DNA from: Lucifuga dentata
Taxonomy: Eukaryota > Chordata > Actinopteri > Ophidiiformes > Bythitidae
Reading direction: 5' to 3'
DNA length: 64,000 bases
Assembly (NCBI GenBank): GCA_014773175.1
Contig: VXCM01000306.1
Coordinates: 429,236-493,235, forward strand
The position numbers were made by a program, and so were the translations under genes. This document shows, piece by piece, positions 1-13,039 of the stretch. The number at the start of each line of letters is the position of its first letter. The stretch's first letter is position 1. The notes below the pieces were generated by a model, which saw only the letters and a program-made list of their open reading frames with translations, searched no databases and was not told the DNA's origin.

Positions 1-271
1 TTGTGAAAATTTTTTTTTTTTTTTTTGAGAAGGCTTATTTATGGACACTTGAATGTGTTTTAGTGGAGCAGGTATTCGTTTACAAAGATCTGAGTGAAAG
101 TATGGTGTGTGTGCGTGTGAGAAGGTCGTGCACAGTCATGTATATGAACATGTATGTTTTCATCTGGATGATACTGTTTGGATATGCGTGTGGGAGTGAG
201 CACACGACTATGACTCAGTCGAACCTGGGTTGGTTTCCGCTCCATGTATGGTGATACACACTGTACACTGA

Positions 272-317
<46 letters not shown>

Positions 318-1096
318 TTTTCTGTCAATCTGTTAAGACCAACAAGCACTTGTTAGTTAGATTTGCAGTGAATTTACCAAAAAACTAAATGGGTGAAGCT
401 TTATTTTATCTGTAGTTTTCTTAGATTTGATCAACTCTAATTTATCTGATTATATTTGATTGGTTTTGTTTGTTGCACATTTGTTACTGTGACACTGGCA
501 GCAGTCGCTCAGATTTGTGGACACTGTAACTTTTTGGAGATGACTTTGGAGCTGATATACATTGTTTTTTTTTTTTTTTTTTTTNTTTTTTTTTTTTTTT
601 TTTTAGAGCAAATCTCCTATAATAGGACAACCCACTTTGCTCACTTTAGCCTGATACTGAAATAGTGAAAGTTTTGGCTAGCTAATTTAAAACTTTGTTG
701 TCCCATGTTTTGTGAAATTTGTGAATTTAAAACAGAAATTAAACTTAAGGTTAAGACACACTTGTGTTAACTGTGGACTTTTTTTTTTTTTTTTTTTTTT
801 TTGTAATGTTCACAGTTTATTGGAGGTAGGGTTGGTCTGTCCTGGACTGTTTGTTGGCTCAGTCAGAACTGTTACTGCACTTTCTTGCTGCCATCACCAT
901 ACATTTGCCATGTTGACACCCTCACACACACACACACACTTTCCCTGCCTTCCATTTGTCTTTGTGTCTCTGGAATCTGTAGTGTTTTGACAGTGAGGAA
1001 GGTTTGCAAGTTGCAGCAGGGAAGCACTGTGAATCTGTGTGTTTTGGATACTTTGATGTGAATGTGTCTTTGTTGACTTTTTGTGTTTGCGGGTAG

Positions 1097-1102
1097 AATA
1101 AA
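1097..1102 (+). terminator. Candidate poly(A) signal of an upstream plus-strand gene
   Basis: AATAAA is followed within about 30 bases by a T/GT-rich stretch that could serve as the downstream element. No coding exon of such a gene is visible in the window, so this could equally be a chance match in AT-rich DNA. Confidence 0.3.
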
Positions 1103-4100
1103 AGACTTGATATCAATTTGATATTGTCTGTTTTTTGTTTTTTTGTTTTGTTTTTTTATTTATTTAGTGCTTTAGGTGCAAAAGCAGAGAGTGCTTTCCA
1201 TTTCCTGCAGAGATGTCAGGTCTGTGTTGTCTGGACTTGGACTTGTATCTCTTTCAGCTGTTCCTTACAGCGTTTTCACTGCCGGCATACAATTAAGTCT
1301 AAATGAGTGTCATGGTTCAATGAATAAAGCCTCAGAGTGTTTAAGTGAAATATCTTGGTGGAATCACAGAAGTATTTCCACAATTACCAGCATCCTTTCT
1401 TCTTGCCTCTTGGCCACAAATTCATTGTTGAGAAGCTTGAAGTGGACTTGGATCCAAGAATTGAGAGTCAGCTGGAAGATTTATACTTTCCCTGTTGAAG
1501 TATCTGCTTTATTTCATGATGCACTTTTCTCCTCAAAAGAGAGAGAAAAATGATGTGGACTATAACTCTGACTTTGAAGAAACAGTTGTCTCTTTTAACT
1601 CACCAAAAAAGATGGGTTGGAAAGGCGAGGATTTAGAGAGCTAAGCCCCCCACATCCAGTTCAGGAAACTCTGGGCTCTCTGCTCTTCCTCTGCAGCAAC
1701 TGCACTTTGTCACCCACTCGGAGTGCTGTAATGGACTTCACATGCACGCACGCGCACGCCTCCTCCGCCTCATCCCTTTCTTCTCCTCCTCCGACAATCT
1801 GCTTTCCTCTGTCAGAGTGATGTAGGGTCAAGAGAACGGGGAAACACCTTCCAAGGAGAAAACACATGTACACATCCACAACTCAAACACGCACACACAC
1901 AGCGGCTCACTTCAGAGCGTTGAATAGTGAGAGGACTTCACATGCTGCATGAGATGAGCTTGGATTGCACCATTCCTCCAAACTGAAGGTAAGACAGTTT
2001 ATTACTGGAGTTTCTGGAAGTTTAAAAGTCAGTAAAAATCTGTTTTCTGTGTTTTCACTTTTTTTTTTACCTAAAGCTTTTAACTATGGAACTGTATTTT
2101 TCTCATGTATGCTGCTTGGTTGTAGAGCCACTTTACATGTAATGCAAATGATGCAAAGGTACAGCTATAAATCTCATACAGCGCATATGGTTCTAAGGCC
2201 CTTTCTCAAAACATTCCTTTTTTCATTTCATTTTTTTTTTATTATAGACTACCAAATATAGTAGTAGACTGTCAAAGTGGCTTAAAGAGAAATCAATTCC
2301 CTGCTCTTAGCACATTCCTGCCCATATAACATCTGCGAATGGAGACAGCACAGCCAACACATTTAAGAGCCAGTAATAATGACTTTTAGTAAAATAGAAC
2401 TATTTCTTTGTCACAGCTGCTACATTTCATATGTTTCACTAAAAATGTTTTTTGCAGCTCTGTAGCCTTTAAAGTAGTACGTCAGTCAGTTTATCTTCTG
2501 TGGCCTGAAACAGTCCTGTTATTACCGTTGAGAATAAATCTTTCCCAAAGCACAAAACTATCAACCAGGGTTGTAACCTGTGATCTCCTGCTGACGTCTG
2601 TGTTGGTACATGGAGGAGGAAGTAAATACTTTAAGGGGAATTGCATCTAAAAGAGTTTCATTTTCTCCCAGAGACCCTTTCTCAAGATACTATGTTATTA
2701 TACTCATCCACAGAGGGACATATTCATCTCTGGAGCTCCATCAGGGATGACGTCAGATAGGCGGGACAAAGTCATGTTCAGAAACTCCTGTCTGTTTGTG
2801 GACTGGCATAGGAATTATATATCCACTAAAATCCTGCAAATAATCACTTTGAATTTGAAATTCTTTAGTTTTTAGCTTCTGTAGTTTGTCTCTGTTTGGT
2901 TGGATTTGTATCATACACCTGCCTCAGACATAAACTCCGGGAAAGCCTATGTACATCATCTTCTTACAGGCCTGTGCTTCTCTCCAAACAGCACGCCTCA
3001 TGATTTATTACCCCACCTGCCCCATTGTTTAGCTTGAGATTAGATCACAGCCTGTCAGCCACAGCTCTGTGTTTTCTAAGCCCCCTCACTTATATCTTAG
3101 CAAAATATCAAAATATGCCAGGGGAGGTTTAGACAGTGATAACTAATAATAATCTCTCAGTGTTGAAGCCAGAGGGAGACTGTCCACAAACCAAAGCCAA
3201 TAGTCCATTAGAGCAGAATGCTAACAGTGGACCAGATTCTGGAAAGTCTCAGAACATTGTCATGGTCCATGTGGAGATCAAGGCCATCCGACCCACAGCA
3301 GAAGCTCCTAAATCCCCTTCCTGAATGGCTGAGCTCAAGCCTCTGTTCCTTTGACAACGCATCTGTCACAAAAGTAAACACCACTCAAAGAAAAAAATTA
3401 GAAGCCCCAGATGAAGATAAGTGATAAACACATTTTCGATTGTCAGGATGTATGTTTGGAGGCTTGGCGGAGGCTAATCATTTGCAAGGCCGCTGGCAGG
3501 GCAGCCTGCTGTGTCAGCCCTTCCCTGTTTATTATGACAAAGACCTTATCACATGAACACTTATTAAATGTCAATCATACCCTGCAGCCACAGAGAGATA
3601 AAGAGGGAGATTAACCAATTTCCAGTTATTCTGTTCCTTTGAGTTCCTTTGGAAATGACATTTAGTTTACATACATGTTTGATTATTCTGTATGCCAATG
3701 AAAATAATTCAGATTGTTTGAACTGAAGGAAAAAGAAAAGGGCCCACTTTCTTCTAGTCCTGAACAGAGAAGAGCAAGAGCAGGACAAGGACCTGGGAGA
3801 AAGAGTGAAGAGGAAAGAAGAGTGAAATCTTTATCCATCATTTGAACATGGGATGAGCTCCTGATGCCAGTGTCCTAAAGGTAATGTCTATAAATAACTT
3901 CTCAGTTATAAAACATTCTTTAAAAAAAAGAAAAGAGAGTAAAAAAAAAACCAAGGGAAGCATTTGTACATTTTTTGGTTAGCACAAGTGATCCCTTTGG
4001 GATTCAAGTGCCAGTGTTAGTTCCATACAATATTTTGCTAATAATTTTGTTATTAAACTATTAAAAATGAAAATATTCATTGTGGAGAATTTTGTCTTTT

Positions 4101-4395
4101 AGTGGTAAATAATTATTTCACGTGGAATATCTGATTTTTGCTCCTGTTTTGTTATAAGGCACACAAGTCTGAACTATTGTCATGTCACATCCCACAGACG
4201 AAAGATGAAAAAATAGCTGCATATGGCCAACGTGAAACGTATAAAGCCAGGATGCACTGACTAGACTAGGTCAAGCCTCGCTTCTTCCTGTTATCCTGGA
4301 TTTCTGAATTCTGCTCTTGTGAAATAGCCCCCTGGTAACTTCAAGAATAAATCAGCCAGATAAACTTCTCGATTGGTTCAAACCCTGAAGCATGT

Positions 4396-4488
4396 GGCCA
4401 CACCCCAATTAGTGATGTCACAGCAGGCATTTTGCCTTTGAGAACTGATGGAAAGTAGCTGCTGTGACATCACTGATTGGGTGCAACC
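4396..4488. repeat. Short inverted-repeat element
   Basis: Two arms of about 30 bp, 4396-4426 and 4459-4488, are near-perfect reverse complements sharing the core TGATGTCACAGCAG, with a spacer of about 32 bp. The shape fits a small palindromic MITE remnant upstream of the kcnk4 coding exons. No clear target-site duplication was found. Confidence 0.5.
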
Positions 4489-5092
4489 AGAGGAAACAAC
4501 ATAAAGTTTTAACATATACTTTAGAGCCTCTGCATGGAAGTGGTCCCACTTTTAAGAAGAAGTAGGAAGATCAATCCTAAATTCTCTTGTTGATTTTTTA
4601 TATTCAACATTGTCCATGTTTTATTCAGATTTTACCTCCACCCTGAGTTTGAGCTGGAGAAAGTTTCTATTATCACAGCCTAAATCAAAGATTTTGAAGT
4701 CTTAAGGTTTCTGAGCTTATTTTTCAGTTTAGCATGTAAAACTTAATCAAAATAACTAGTACAGCTGTCAGATAAATGTAGTGGGCACAATAGTCTAACA
4801 AAATGAAAATACATATGTAAATTACCTGTATTTCTTATTATATTAGTATTTGAGTAAATGTTCAACTCTGTTTTCTCATATTTCCTGTTAGCGAGTGTCT
4901 TTGTTTTGCTTTGACTTGCAAAAAAAAATTATTAATGTTTGTCAGCCTTCCAAGAAAACCCAATTGCTTGTTTACACATTTGTGTGCTCACATTTGCAGT
5001 ACCTCTCTAAAGGAACTTCCTGTTTATAGCCAACTGTGCCCCAGTGTATCCTGACTGTTAGCCCCTGTAGATCCTGGCCTCCAAGCTTTGAC

Positions 5093-5217
5093 CTCTGACC
5101 CCAGAGGAGGGGGTGGAGGAGGCGGCAGGGAGAGAATGAGGAACGCCACCCTCTNCTCTGACCCCAGAGGAGGGGGTGGAGGAGGCGGCAGGGAGAGAAT
5201 GAGGAACGCCACCCTCT
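5093..5217. repeat. 62-bp direct duplication around a single N (assembly artefact)
   Basis: 5093-5154 and 5156-5217 are identical and separated by one N at 5155. The duplicate repeats the kcnk4 start codon (5136 and 5199). It fits two contig ends that overlap but were joined without merging; only one copy is probably real. Confidence 0.85.
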
Positions 5218-8200
5218 TGGCCCTGCTGACGGGGGTCGTGCTGTACCTGGTGATGGGAGCGCTTGTTTTCTGCACCCTGGAGACCTCCCAGGAGAGTTTG
5301 GTGTACAGGGAGCTGCTGAAAACCAGACACACCTTCCTCAATAATCACTCCTGTGTCAGCGAGCAGGACTTCTACGAGCTTGTTAAGGTATCAGTGGATT
5401 AACTTGAGTGAACATCTATTACATGTTTACTACACTCACATTTTAGTACATTATTTTTATTACTTATAACTACTCACACATACTATATGTGAGTAGGGTT
5501 AGTAATTTGATATGCTACAACAGTAAAACTGTACAATACACATGTATACTGCACTCTGTACATTATAAGCTGTATACTTCATATAATTTTAGCAGTTAAC
5601 AAAAATCAGTTCATTGTGCAATTTTCTACAAACAGGAAATGATACTTTTATAAAACATTACACAAAATATTAAACTCTTTTTTTTATAGAGCTGAATTGG
5701 GATGCACTTCTACAGCATTTCTTTCACTTTCTTCTCTTTAATTTAGCTTGGCAGGTTACACATCTTTTTAATGTGCCTACACTTTAATAAATACTTGCAA
5801 GTATTGTGCAATCTGGCAGTATGGAAGTTAACAAATCCAGTGTGTCTTAAAGCTATTTAATCAGAATACCTTAGCTAGATTAGATACACTACACATAAAA
5901 ATACTTAATGTACAACAGAACATATGAGTAGTTTTTGTATGCTTAAAGGACCATACTGGCCATTTTGCATGTGTGAGCCTAACATAATCATTTTTCATAC
6001 ACATAACGTTACTGACAATCTCAAAGCATACTACTGGAACGGTGAATTAAAATTGTTTTTTTCCTACCTTCCATACCGCCATTGGTTTCAGTTCATTCTG
6101 GTACACTATTAAAATCAACTTGTTGATACTTGAAACCTTCTTAGGATAGGTAATCCATCATCACAAACAAGACGTGTATTCAGGGTTTCTTTCAAAGTTA
6201 CGTAATTTTAGTGTTTAAGCGCAATAAAAAAAGCACAGAGTGAATGTATGTCTCCACCGTGGAAAATAGTCCCAAAAGAAGACCTGCATTTATCAAAAAA
6301 TTTAAATGACTGTGACTTCATAAAGCTGCATTACTATTAGCAGGAGGAACATCGATTTTTAAGGTGGGTGTATCGCTTGAATATTTGATTTTGAAAGATT
6401 AAGAGATTTTGCAAAATATCAGGAAAGCTGAAATACGGTTGTATCCTTTGGGAAATGATTGTCAGTAACGTTATATGTATGAAAATTGAATATGTTAGGC
6501 TCAAACATGCAAAATGGGTGGTATGGTCCTTTAAGTCCAATAGACACTACCTGCATATGTTACATAACTGTTTTCCAAAACAGAAACCTGTATTTTAGTT
6601 TTTGTGTTATTTTGCCAAATCTCATAATCTTTCAAAATCAAATGTTCAGGTGATACACCCACCTTAAAATTTAATATTGTGGATGTAGAAGGAATGTAAA
6701 AGGATGGTCGTTTTTAATTTCTCTAAAAGCAGTCTTCTCCTGGGACTATATTTCCTGACAGTACATTTCCTTCTGTGTTGCACCAGTTAAATTGTAAGTA
6801 ACTTTGACCAAAAAAAAAAAAAAAAAAAANAAAAAAAAAAAAAAAAAAAATAAGAATGAAGTTTGGTTTGTTGTGATGAATAACCAATGTCAAGCTTGTT
6901 TGAAGTCTCTATAAGTGGATTTTAGTAGCGTATTGGAATGAACTGAAACCAATGGCCGCCTGGAAGATAGGAAAAACAAATCTAAAATGTACTGCTCAAG
7001 TAGTATGTTTTGGAAAATGGTTTAATGTGATGTGTATGTGAGTTGTATTTATTGAGTTCAAACATGCAAAATCACCAGTATGCTCTTTTAAGAATTGCTG
7101 AGATGTTATGAAAGTAAACTGATAATTCCTCTACCTTCCTCCTCTGCAGGAAGTGAGGTCTGCGGTGGAGGCAGGCCTGGATGTGAACAGCCCCTCTGTC
7201 AACTTCACCAGCCGCTGGGACCTGGCCTCTGCCTTCTTCTTCTGTGGTACCATCATTACTACCATTGGTAGGTGGGACTCTCACATCCACTTCAGAGATG
7301 AGGCAGACTGAATACCGACTGTATAATACTTTTTGGATTAGCAAAAGTGTAAGTGTGCAAAAGATCTCAATAACCGTCAATCTTCCAAAACGCCAATCTG
7401 TTAAGACATAATAAGAAAGTGAAGCTGTTTGGCTACCAGGGGTTGGACTAACTTGTAATCTTTAACAAGAACTACTGGTACTTTAAAGGACCATACCAGT
7501 GATTCTGCATGTTTGAGCCTAATATATTAAATTTTCATACACGTAATATTACTGACAATCATTTCCCAAAGCATACTACTGGAATGGTGAATTAATTTTT
7601 TTTCCCCTACCTTCCAGACTGCCATAGGTTTCAGTTCATTCTGGTACACTATTAAAATCAAGTTGTTGATACTTGAAACATTCTTGGAATTGGTAATCCA
7701 TCATCACGAACAAAATGTGTATTCAGGGGTTTTTTTCAAAGTTATGTAATTTTAGCATTTAAGCACAATAATAAACGCCTGAAAATACACCAGGAAATAT
7801 AGTCCCAAAAGAAGACCTGCCTTTATTTAAAAATTTAAATGATCGTGACTTCATAAGGCTGTGTTATTAGCATATTTGCCTATTAGCAGGCGAAACATCG
7901 ATTTTTAAGGTGGGTGTATTGCTTCAATATTTGACTTTGAAAGATTAAGAGAGTTTGCAAAGTATCAGGAAATCTGAAATATGGTTTTATCCTTTGGGAA
8001 ATGATTGTCGGTAGTGTAACATGTTTGAAAACTGAATATATTAAGCTCAAACATGCAAAATGGATGGTATGGTCCTTTAAGTGAAAAATACGTATATTAG
8101 AGAATATACCTTTGTGTTACATCCCTGTAAAATAATAATAGCCACACAGTGGAAAGAGGTCTAATCACCCAGATAATTGAAAACTCCTGTAGCGGTAAGG

Positions 8201-10515
8201 AGGTGTCTTTAACTCTTGAATTTAAGTCAGATTTTAAGTTTCATTTTTTTAACAGGTTTTGGTAACCTGTCTCCTCGGACGTGTTACGGCCAGTTGTTCT
8301 GTGTGTGCTATGCGCTGGTGGGCATCCCCATGTTTGGCATACTGCTAGCTGGAGTTGGTGACCACATGGGCACGGTGCTACGGAAAGCTGTGGCCAAAAT
8401 TGAGACCCTCTTTCTGGTGAGAATGGCCTGTCCTGTCCAGGAATTAAACCTCAGTTGTATTTAGACTTGTCTCTTAACTCACAGCTTAGCACATGTAGAA
8501 TGTAGTATGTATGTATGTATGTATGTATGTATGATGAATGTAGTATGTAGGAGGCCCAGACCTCTTCTAACAGTTTACTCATTTAAATCCCCTATTTTAG
8601 GCAGGAATCTGTTAGGAATCTTCAGTCTAAATCAAACGCTAATAGCTTCAAACTTTTTAATGAGTAATCAATTTCTGTATTTGCTGTTGTCTTTCTCAGA
8701 AACATCATGTAAGGTCAACGACTGTGCGTGTGATCTCAGCAGTTCTTTCCATCCTGATTGGCTGTCTGATATTCCTCGCCGCGCCAACATTTGTGTTTCA
8801 GAGAGTGGAGAAGTGGACGTTTCTAGAGGCATTATACTTTGTGGTCATCACTCTCACCACTGTTGGCTTTGGAGATTATGTCCCAGGTATGGACACAGTA
8901 TGCGCACTAACAAACTACACACAACTTTGTTGTATTTCAAAAAGGTTGTTCAGACCGTTTACATTTAAACCACATTGGTGAGTTTCATCCATGCTGAACT
9001 TACTTTGAAGAAGATTATCCTGAAAAATTCCAGGAATGCTGTTCTGTACCTGACCTCTGACCTCCCATGTCACATCACATTAAACCACCATCTGCTTTCA
9101 TTATGTCCAGGTGGTGGTCGTGAAGATGGTATATTCTTCAAGCCCCTTGTGTGGTTGTGGATAGTGTTTGGACTTGCTTACTTTGCCTCCATCCTCACCA
9201 TGATAGCAAACTGGCTGAGGGTGCTGTCTAAGAGGACCCGTGCCGAGGTGAGAGATACACGATGCTAGACAGACTAGAATGTGTTCCCAGTCTTGGTAAA
9301 GACTGGGGACACTGCATTTCATCTTCTTTAGGTTCTCGTCTTCTTTGTTGGAGTGCTTATTGCATGATCTCTTTCTGTCCCTCTCAGATGGAGGAGTTAA
9401 GGGCCCATGCTACAGACTGGACCCAGAACATTCAGAATATGTCTATGGACTTCCGCATCCCCAACCCTCTGGAGTTCAATGACCCCTTCCTCCTGCAGCG
9501 TCGGCGCTGGAAACGCAGCGAACGTCGCCGCATCCGCCGAGGAGCCCAGGTAACTCTGGGATACTGGGTTCGAGCAGGATCTGAGAACGGGCACTTGCCC
9601 AACCGTTGGGCTGGCCTTTCCAGCTCCATGATACAGCTTGAGGCCCATTCGTCTCTTGAGAGGGCGGTGGTGTCTGAGCCCAGGCCATGGGTCAGAGGTA
9701 CTGGAGGTGGGACAGTCTCAAAAGCAGAGTGTGGAATGAAGGTTGATCCCACTGTGGGCACACAGCCAGAAGGCAGGTTGTTTTCCCATGCGCTCGGCCG
9801 CTCATTCTCTCTTCCTGTGGCCTGCTCTGCCTCGAAGTTGGACTCACCAGATGCAGCCATGCAGGGAGAATCTCTTTCTGGTTCCGAGTCTTCATTTGAC
9901 TCCAGATCAGATGTGTCCTCCGTCTCCTCTTTCTTCTCGGGGCTCCGGGGCTTTCAGCCCTGCCATCCAGTCAGCAGCATGGAGGAGGCAGGAAGGAGAG
10001 CCGCAGACATGAACATGCCACCACAGAAAGCTAAACTCATTCTAGCAGAGGAGTGCAGGCCTGCTGAAGATGATAGCCACAAAAACACACCTGCCCCTGG
10101 CTTTCTTCAAGTTTCCTCTCCTCCTTCCCCTCCTTCTTCTCTTCACCCAACCCCCCCTTCTTCTTCTTCTTCTCCCACCAACATGGCCTCCTCATCAGGC
10201 TGCCAGCTGCTGGATTTCTTTGGGGAGAACCTTGCATACATTGACGAATCCTCAGATACTCTGAGCGACCGTTTCCAGCCAGTAGTGAACGAGGAGATGA
10301 GGAGACGGCCATGCAAGCCTAAAAGGAGGAGCATGAGGAGGCAACTGCCACAAAAGTGGAGCCCCCTATCTGTGAAGAGGCGCAATAGTGACATTCAGCC
10401 ACCTTCCAATNCCACCTCCATGCCCCCCTTCTTCAGACCAATCCTGTTCAGGATTCAGAGAAACAGACTGATACACCTTCTAAACTCTCCTCCTAAACAG
10501 CCACAGCACTCCTAG
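5199..10515 (+). CDS. kcnk4: TRAAK-type two-pore-domain potassium channel, six coding exons
   Basis: Background K+ channel of the plasma membrane in the mechano- and lipid-gated TREK/TRAAK group. Coding exons: 5199-5387, 7150-7267, 8256-8416, 8700-8886, 9111-9247, 9388-10515; all junctions are GT-AG and phases agree. The product is about 639 aa. M1 lies near residues 5-27. The extracellular cap has a cysteine in NHSCVS and an NFT glycosylation site. The first filter is TTIGFG (about 100-105) and the second TTVGFGDY (209-216), followed by M4 and the SKRTRAE stretch. The tail motif [16 protein letters not shown] closely matches mammalian TRAAK and sets it apart from TREK-1/2. The start matches the mammalian MRxxTLLALL N-terminus. 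Oddities: the start region is duplicated around the N at 5155; an N at 10411 makes the last ~35 residues uncertain; the cytoplasmic tail (~375 aa after M4) is much longer than in mammals. Confidence 0.92.
5943..6534 (-). mobile_element. TTAA-flanked MITE, copy 1
   Basis: A non-coding element with terminal inverted repeats of roughly 90 bp, beginning AGGACCATAC and ending GTATGGTCCT, bounded by TTAA at 5943-5946 and 6531-6534. The body includes a block like GAGTGAATGTATGTCTCCACC, which I use to define orientation. It lies in kcnk4 coding intron 1. The TTAA flanks are typical of piggyBac-type insertion, but no transposase is present. Confidence 0.8.
6555..7092 (+). mobile_element. TTAA-flanked MITE, copy 2 (degraded)
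   Basis: A decayed copy of the same family in the same kcnk4 intron. Family sequence is recognisable at 6571-6690 and 6880-7092, ending TGCTCTTTTAAG instead of GGTCCTTTAAG. A poly-A tract broken by N (6811-6850) interrupts it. The left end is worn and its boundary is approximate. Confidence 0.6.
7483..8080 (-). mobile_element. TTAA-flanked MITE, copy 3
   Basis: A near full-length copy in kcnk4 coding intron 2, with TTAA at 7483-7486 and 8077-8080 and both inverted termini readable. It has the same orientation as copy 1. Confidence 0.8.
8505..8534. repeat. (ATGT)n microsatellite
   Basis: A short tetranucleotide GTAT run in kcnk4 coding intron 3. Confidence 0.8.
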
Positions 10516-12445
10516 CTAAGGTAAACTTGTTTGTGAAGACATATAACATTGCTGCCAAAAACAGGAAGTGATCAAATATAACAGCCCACACAAACCCTAT
10601 GGCCTTACAACAGATTTGGCGGACTCTCATTACAAGCCATGTCCAAATCCCAAATGTATCGTTAAATAATATTTTATTGCTATTCAAGGATATTTTACTC
10701 AACTCCTAAAAAAAGTTCTGTATATTAGCAATGCTATTTATGGTTAGCCTCACAAAGCTAACCACAAGTTTTGCTTTGCTCATTGCGGTCTGGTAAGGCT
10801 CTACTGGCATTTTGCTGAGGCATTAACACAAACCTGTCCTTCGCCCGACCAGACAAATGCACCATTTGTTCTGCTAGTTTTGGTCTTTGTTTCCAATTTT
10901 CAAATCACTGTAAAAAAAGATAGATAAATAGGTCTTGGAGATGCAGAAACAAAACTTATTTCTGCATGAGGTTCTGGAGCTTTGAGAGGCAGTGAGTCAC
11001 ATCTTTGTCTAAACCTCATCACTAAAACATCATAATCCAGTTTATTGATTGATTGACTTGGGTTTCAGCTACCCACTCAATCAATTCTCCTTGAATGCTT
11101 TGTGTGAGACTAACTTCTGATGGCACATTTGTAGCTTTAAATACAGGTGGAAGAAAATTTTGAAACAATAGCACATGAATATCAAGTAATTAGGAAGGAT
11201 GAGATCTGTCCTTCACCTCCAGACCAAATCCCATCCTCAGTATGATACTGTCATACAAGGGGAAAAAAAAAAAAAAAAAANAAAAAAAAAAAAAAAAAGA
11301 AAACTTTATTTTTGATAGTAAAAATCTACCTGTCGAAAGAAAAAGATTTGTCTGCTTATGGGGTTTTCGTCTGCTGTTGCTGAAACCACTGTTGAATTTA
11401 AGGTTAAAAAGGGTAAAAGGCAATTCATCAGAGTGCATATTTGCCATTTAGACTTAAACCTTTTACTCCTTACACCATGGTGTGCATCTTCATGCATTTG
11501 CCTGAGATTTAAGTGGTTTCTTAAATGGCAGCTCTGCCATAAATACCAGTGTTTTGTATCTTGCAGTGGTTACTTTTTGTTCTGATTGCATCACGCCAGC
11601 TCTGAAATCTTATAGTTTGTGGTCTTCAGCAATGATCCTGTCCAACTGTCCTTAAGATACTGCTTGGGAAAATTCAACTTCTGACTACTGCTGATAAAGT
11701 TTGATTGTATTTGATATGATTTTTAAGACTTGAACCTTTGCTACATAAATAACTGTGCAGGTTTTGCAACTTGTGTACATGCTACTGAAGGATTTATCCT
11801 CTTACAAATTCTGTTAGCTGCCTCACTTTGCCTTGGAAAGTCACATATTAAAGTGCCAGAACTCTCTTAAAGCTCACTGACATTTGCCTTAACAAAGTTC
11901 GCCTGTGCAGACACCTTTCTGATTAAATTAAGTCAAAGTTAATGTCCTTACTATTATGTGATTATGTTATAGTTTACACTGCATAGCTGCAATCACAGCT
12001 AGCCAGCTCCCAAAATTGTAATTGGTTGAGCTCAGCAGGTGAACTTCCTGACTGAAACGAGCTCATAGCGGATGTTGGGATATAAACAGCAGTTCCTGCT
12101 TACTGTAGCTTACAACTGAGAACAACTAAAAGAGACCATTACATCGTTATTCTCTGTAACAAGGCCAAAATAAGTAACTCAGTGAATCTACATTCAAATT
12201 CAGACTCAGACTCAGATTTTTCAGTGGATGATATAGACCTGGAACAGGAAGATGCATGTGGTGTACACGACCAGATCAATCTCCACAAATTATCATATAA
12301 AAACAGTAGATGGAGAGTCTGAATGTTCTGATTTTGCCTCACTGATCACTCTGGAACAATTACAGACTAATCACTTATGTGGCCTTGAACTCTAGTTTAA
12401 ATTTTAGATTTGCATTTTGAGTTGAGCTCTGTCACTGAATGCTGC

Positions 12446-13039
12446 TTAAAGGACCTTTGCATGTTTGAGCCTAATATATTCAATTTTCATACATGTTACT
12501 GACAACCATTTCCCAAAGTATTTCCGTATTTCAGCTTTCCTGATATTTTGCAAAACCCCCTAATCTTTCAAAATCAAATATTCAAGTGATGCACCCAGCT
12601 TAAAAAAAAAAAAAATCAATATTTTGCCTGCTAATAGCTATGCAGCCTTATGAAATCATGGTGGTTTAAAGTTTTTGCTAAAACCCAGGTCTTCTTTTGG
12701 GACTATATTCCCCAGTGGAGACATACATTCACTCTGCAGTTTTTATTGCGCTNCTTCTTTTGGGACTATATTCCCCAGTGGAGACATACATTCACTCTGC
12801 AGTTTTTATTGCGCTTAAATGCTAAAATTATGTAACTTCTAAAAAAAACCTGAGTATACATTTTGTTCGAGATGATGGATTACCAGCAAGTTGATTTTAA
12901 TAGAACTGAAACCAATGGTGGTCGGGAAGGTAGGAAAAGAAAATTATTCACCATTCCAGTAGTATGCTTTGAGAAATGATTGTCAGTAACCTTACGTGTA
13001 TGAAAATTTAATATATTATGCTCAAACATGCAAAATGGC
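12446..13039 (+). mobile_element. TTAA-flanked MITE, copy 4 (right end lost at a gap)
   Basis: It starts with TTAAAGGACC at 12446 and shows family sequence through CATGCAAAATGGC, where it runs into the N at 13040 and a poly-T tract. It contains an N at 12753 flanked by a 62-bp duplication (12691-12752 and 12754-12815). This is the only copy here outside a coding-gene intron. Confidence 0.75.

Larger units (their letters stand above)
1..5198. other. Non-coding region upstream of the kcnk4 start codon
   Basis: I see no convincing coding exon here; the ORFs are short and resemble no family I know. It holds a CT microsatellite (272-316), a poly-T tract broken by N (565-604), a second poly-T (780-802) and a short CA run near 924. 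AAG|GTAAGA at 1988/1989 and AAAG|GTAATG at 3880/3881 are good splice-donor matches. A TTTGCAG acceptor ends at 4999, just ahead of the coding exon. These suggest one or two kcnk4 5' UTR exons, but that is inference. AATAAA at 1097-1102 with T/GT-rich sequence after it could end a plus-strand gene lying before the window. Confidence 0.5.

Noticed and set aside
1176..1553. 125-codon open frame near the start of the window
   Set aside because: No recognisable domain, no splice context, and composition like the surrounding non-coding DNA.
9550..10198. Intron in the last kcnk4 exon (CAG|GTAACT to CATCAG)
   Set aside because: Splicing these sites changes frame and destroys the conserved [16 protein letters not shown] tail, while the unspliced frame stays open.
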